From NCBI RefSeq assembly GCF_009711475.1, contig NZ_SMMD01000674.1:1-5493 (forward strand): 5,493 nucleotides of DNA. Reading direction: 5' to 3'. The notes under the pieces were generated by a model. That model had not been told where the DNA came from. It searched no databases and was given only the letters and a program-made list of their open reading frames with translations. Positions 4,621-5,493 of this stretch are shown here, piece by piece; position 1 is the stretch's first letter, and every line of letters begins with the position of its first letter. Source of the DNA: Fulvivirga aurantia. Lineage in GTDB: Bacteria; Bacteroidota; Bacteroidia; Cytophagales; Cyclobacteriaceae. The translations under genes were made by a program, and so were the position numbers.

Positions 4621-5493
4621 TTAGTCAAACTTTATTGTTTTGATTGGATTGATTCTCGTTACCACAGTACCCGGAATAAGAATTATCATTGAAACCACTA
4701 CGAATGTTACGACATTAAGTGCGACAATAACGGCCCAATCCCAGCCAATAGGTACATAGCTCATGTAATAGTCTCTGGGGTTAAGTGGTATGATCTGAAA
4801 GTAATACTGGAGGGCGCATATGCCGATACCTAAAGAGTTGCCCAGCAATAAACCCTTGGCTATAAGTTGCATACCACTGTAAGTAAATATGCGTCTTATT
4901 TGTCTGTGAGTTGCCCCCAGAGATTTAAGCAGTCCGACCATCTGTGTGCGCTCCATGATGAGAATTAATATGATGGAAATCATATTGACGCAGACCACAA
5001 ATAGGATGATGCCTAAGAAGATGTTTACCTGGCGGCTTATCAACATCAGCCAGTCAAACACCTGTATGTATTTGTCTTTTACTTTTTCTACGAAAAGGTC
5101 ATATTCCAATATTTCATCAAGCTTTTCTTCTGCCGCATCGATCTTATCGATGTCTTTGATGTATACTTCCATGCCTCCGGCAATCTCATCTGCCCATCCA
5201 TTTAAGTGTTGGATCATGGCCATGTCTCCTATGATAAACTTGTCATCGTAATATTCAGAAAGGTTGGTTTCGTAAATGCCTACTACTTTTAGTTTTCTCA
5301 CCCGTGGAGGCTTCATGAAGAAATGTACTACTATATCTTCGTTGAGCTTTATTTTGAGCTTATCGGCAATACTTCTACTGATGACTACCTCTCGGGCGTA
5401 GCCTTCTTCCGGAAATTCAATGAATCGGCCTTCTTTTATATTATCCTCAAAATATGAGAGCTTAAATCTATCTGTTACCCCTTTGAGTAAAAT
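4621..5493 (-). CDS. FtsX/LolE-like ABC transporter permease, C-terminal part (5' end beyond window)
   Basis: The frame is open from the stop at 4621-4623 to the right edge, giving 290 residues; the true start lies outside. The ATG at 5314-5316 is internal, because the 59 codons above it continue the same domain, including SRSIADKLKLKINED, a typical strand of the periplasmic MacB-like core. After that domain come a membrane helix (about 5022-4954), the FtsX signature ERTQMVGLLKSLGA with HRQIRRIF (4951-4884), two more helices (about 4875-4801 and 4740-4670) and the closing INPIKTIKFD. This is the layout of type VII (LolC/E, MacB, FtsX) permeases, which work with a cytoplasmic ATPase to drive substrate extraction or export by mechanotransmission. 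The LolC/E group, which releases lipoproteins from the inner membrane, is the closest resemblance, but the ATPase gene and N-terminus are not visible, so the substrate is open. A 137-bp gap separates it from the DUF4407 gene. Confidence 0.85.
   Translation of the reverse strand: MLLKGVTDRFKLSYFEDNIKEGRFIEFPEEGYAREVVISRSIADKLKIKLNEDIVVHFFMKPPRVRKLKVVGIYETNLSEYYDDKFIIGDMAMIQHLNGWADEIAGGMEVYIKDIDKIDAAEEKLDEILEYDLFVEKVKDKYIQVFDWLMLISRQVNIFLGIILFVVCVNMISIILILIMERTQMVGLLKSLGATHRQIRRIFTYSGMQLIAKGLLLGNSLGIGICALQYYFQIIPLNPRDYYMSYVPIGWDWAVIVALNVVTFVVVSMIILIPGTVVTRINPIKTIKFD

Noticed and set aside
4946..5251. 101-codon plus-strand frame opposite the permease gene
   Set aside because: Its Met- and Ser-rich composition is what the complement of a permease coding region yields; no domain or promoter supports it.
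1..5493. CRISPR array, tRNA/rRNA, insertion sequence or phage/defence island
   Set aside because: No direct-repeat series, no structural RNA signature and no transposase, integrase or nuclease domain was seen; the genes look like ordinary chromosomal content.

Overview
The window looks like chromosomal DNA from a marine or soil member of the Bacteroidota, most likely order Cytophagales (Fulvivirga/Marivirga/Roseivirga-like). The grounds are: AT-rich sequence; start codons mostly without a Shine-Dalgarno sequence; a TTTG/TAnnTTTG-type promoter; a short-form PLP arginine decarboxylase; a DUF4407 membrane protein; and a ferredoxin-like plus CDGSH iron-sulfur protein. The genus is inferred from general similarity, not from a search.

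Layout from left to right. (1) A plus-strand arginine decarboxylase (30-1424) may be translationally coupled through an ATGA overlap to a gene that ends at the left edge. (2) A convergent intergenic region (1425-1568) holds a strong bidirectional terminator hairpin and a second, larger inverted repeat that looks like a decayed Bacteroidota intergenic repeat. (3) A minus-strand HAD phosphatase of the GmhB family (1569-2069) is divergent from a plus-strand polyprenol-phosphate mannosyltransferase-like GT2 enzyme (2215-2955). The 145-bp divergent spacer carries a good Bacteroidota-type promoter for the phosphatase and a small, uncertain signal-peptide-like reading frame. (4) The rest of the window is minus strand: a two-domain iron-sulfur protein (2957-3376), whose stop lies 1 bp from the stop of the glycosyltransferase; a DUF4407 coiled-coil membrane protein (3428-4483); and the C-terminal 290 residues of an FtsX/LolE-like ABC transporter permease, which runs off the right edge.

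Functional picture. The arginine decarboxylase makes agmatine for polyamine synthesis. The GmhB-like phosphatase and the GT2 enzyme plausibly both serve envelope sugar metabolism (heptose phosphate and lipid-linked mannose). The permease belongs to the family that extracts lipoproteins or other substrates from the inner membrane. The Fe-S protein and the DUF4407 protein have no assigned process. The neighbourhood is a mixture of housekeeping genes rather than one pathway.

I saw no CRISPR array, RNA gene, transposase, phage gene or recognisable defence cassette, and no clear new multi-gene system. The points most worth a second look are the DUF4407 protein with its predicted periplasmic coiled-coil hairpin, the GmhB homologue that lacks the zinc-loop cysteines, the repeat-like structure between the convergent genes, and an 11-bp-phased TGTTC/GAACA array upstream of the DUF4407 gene.
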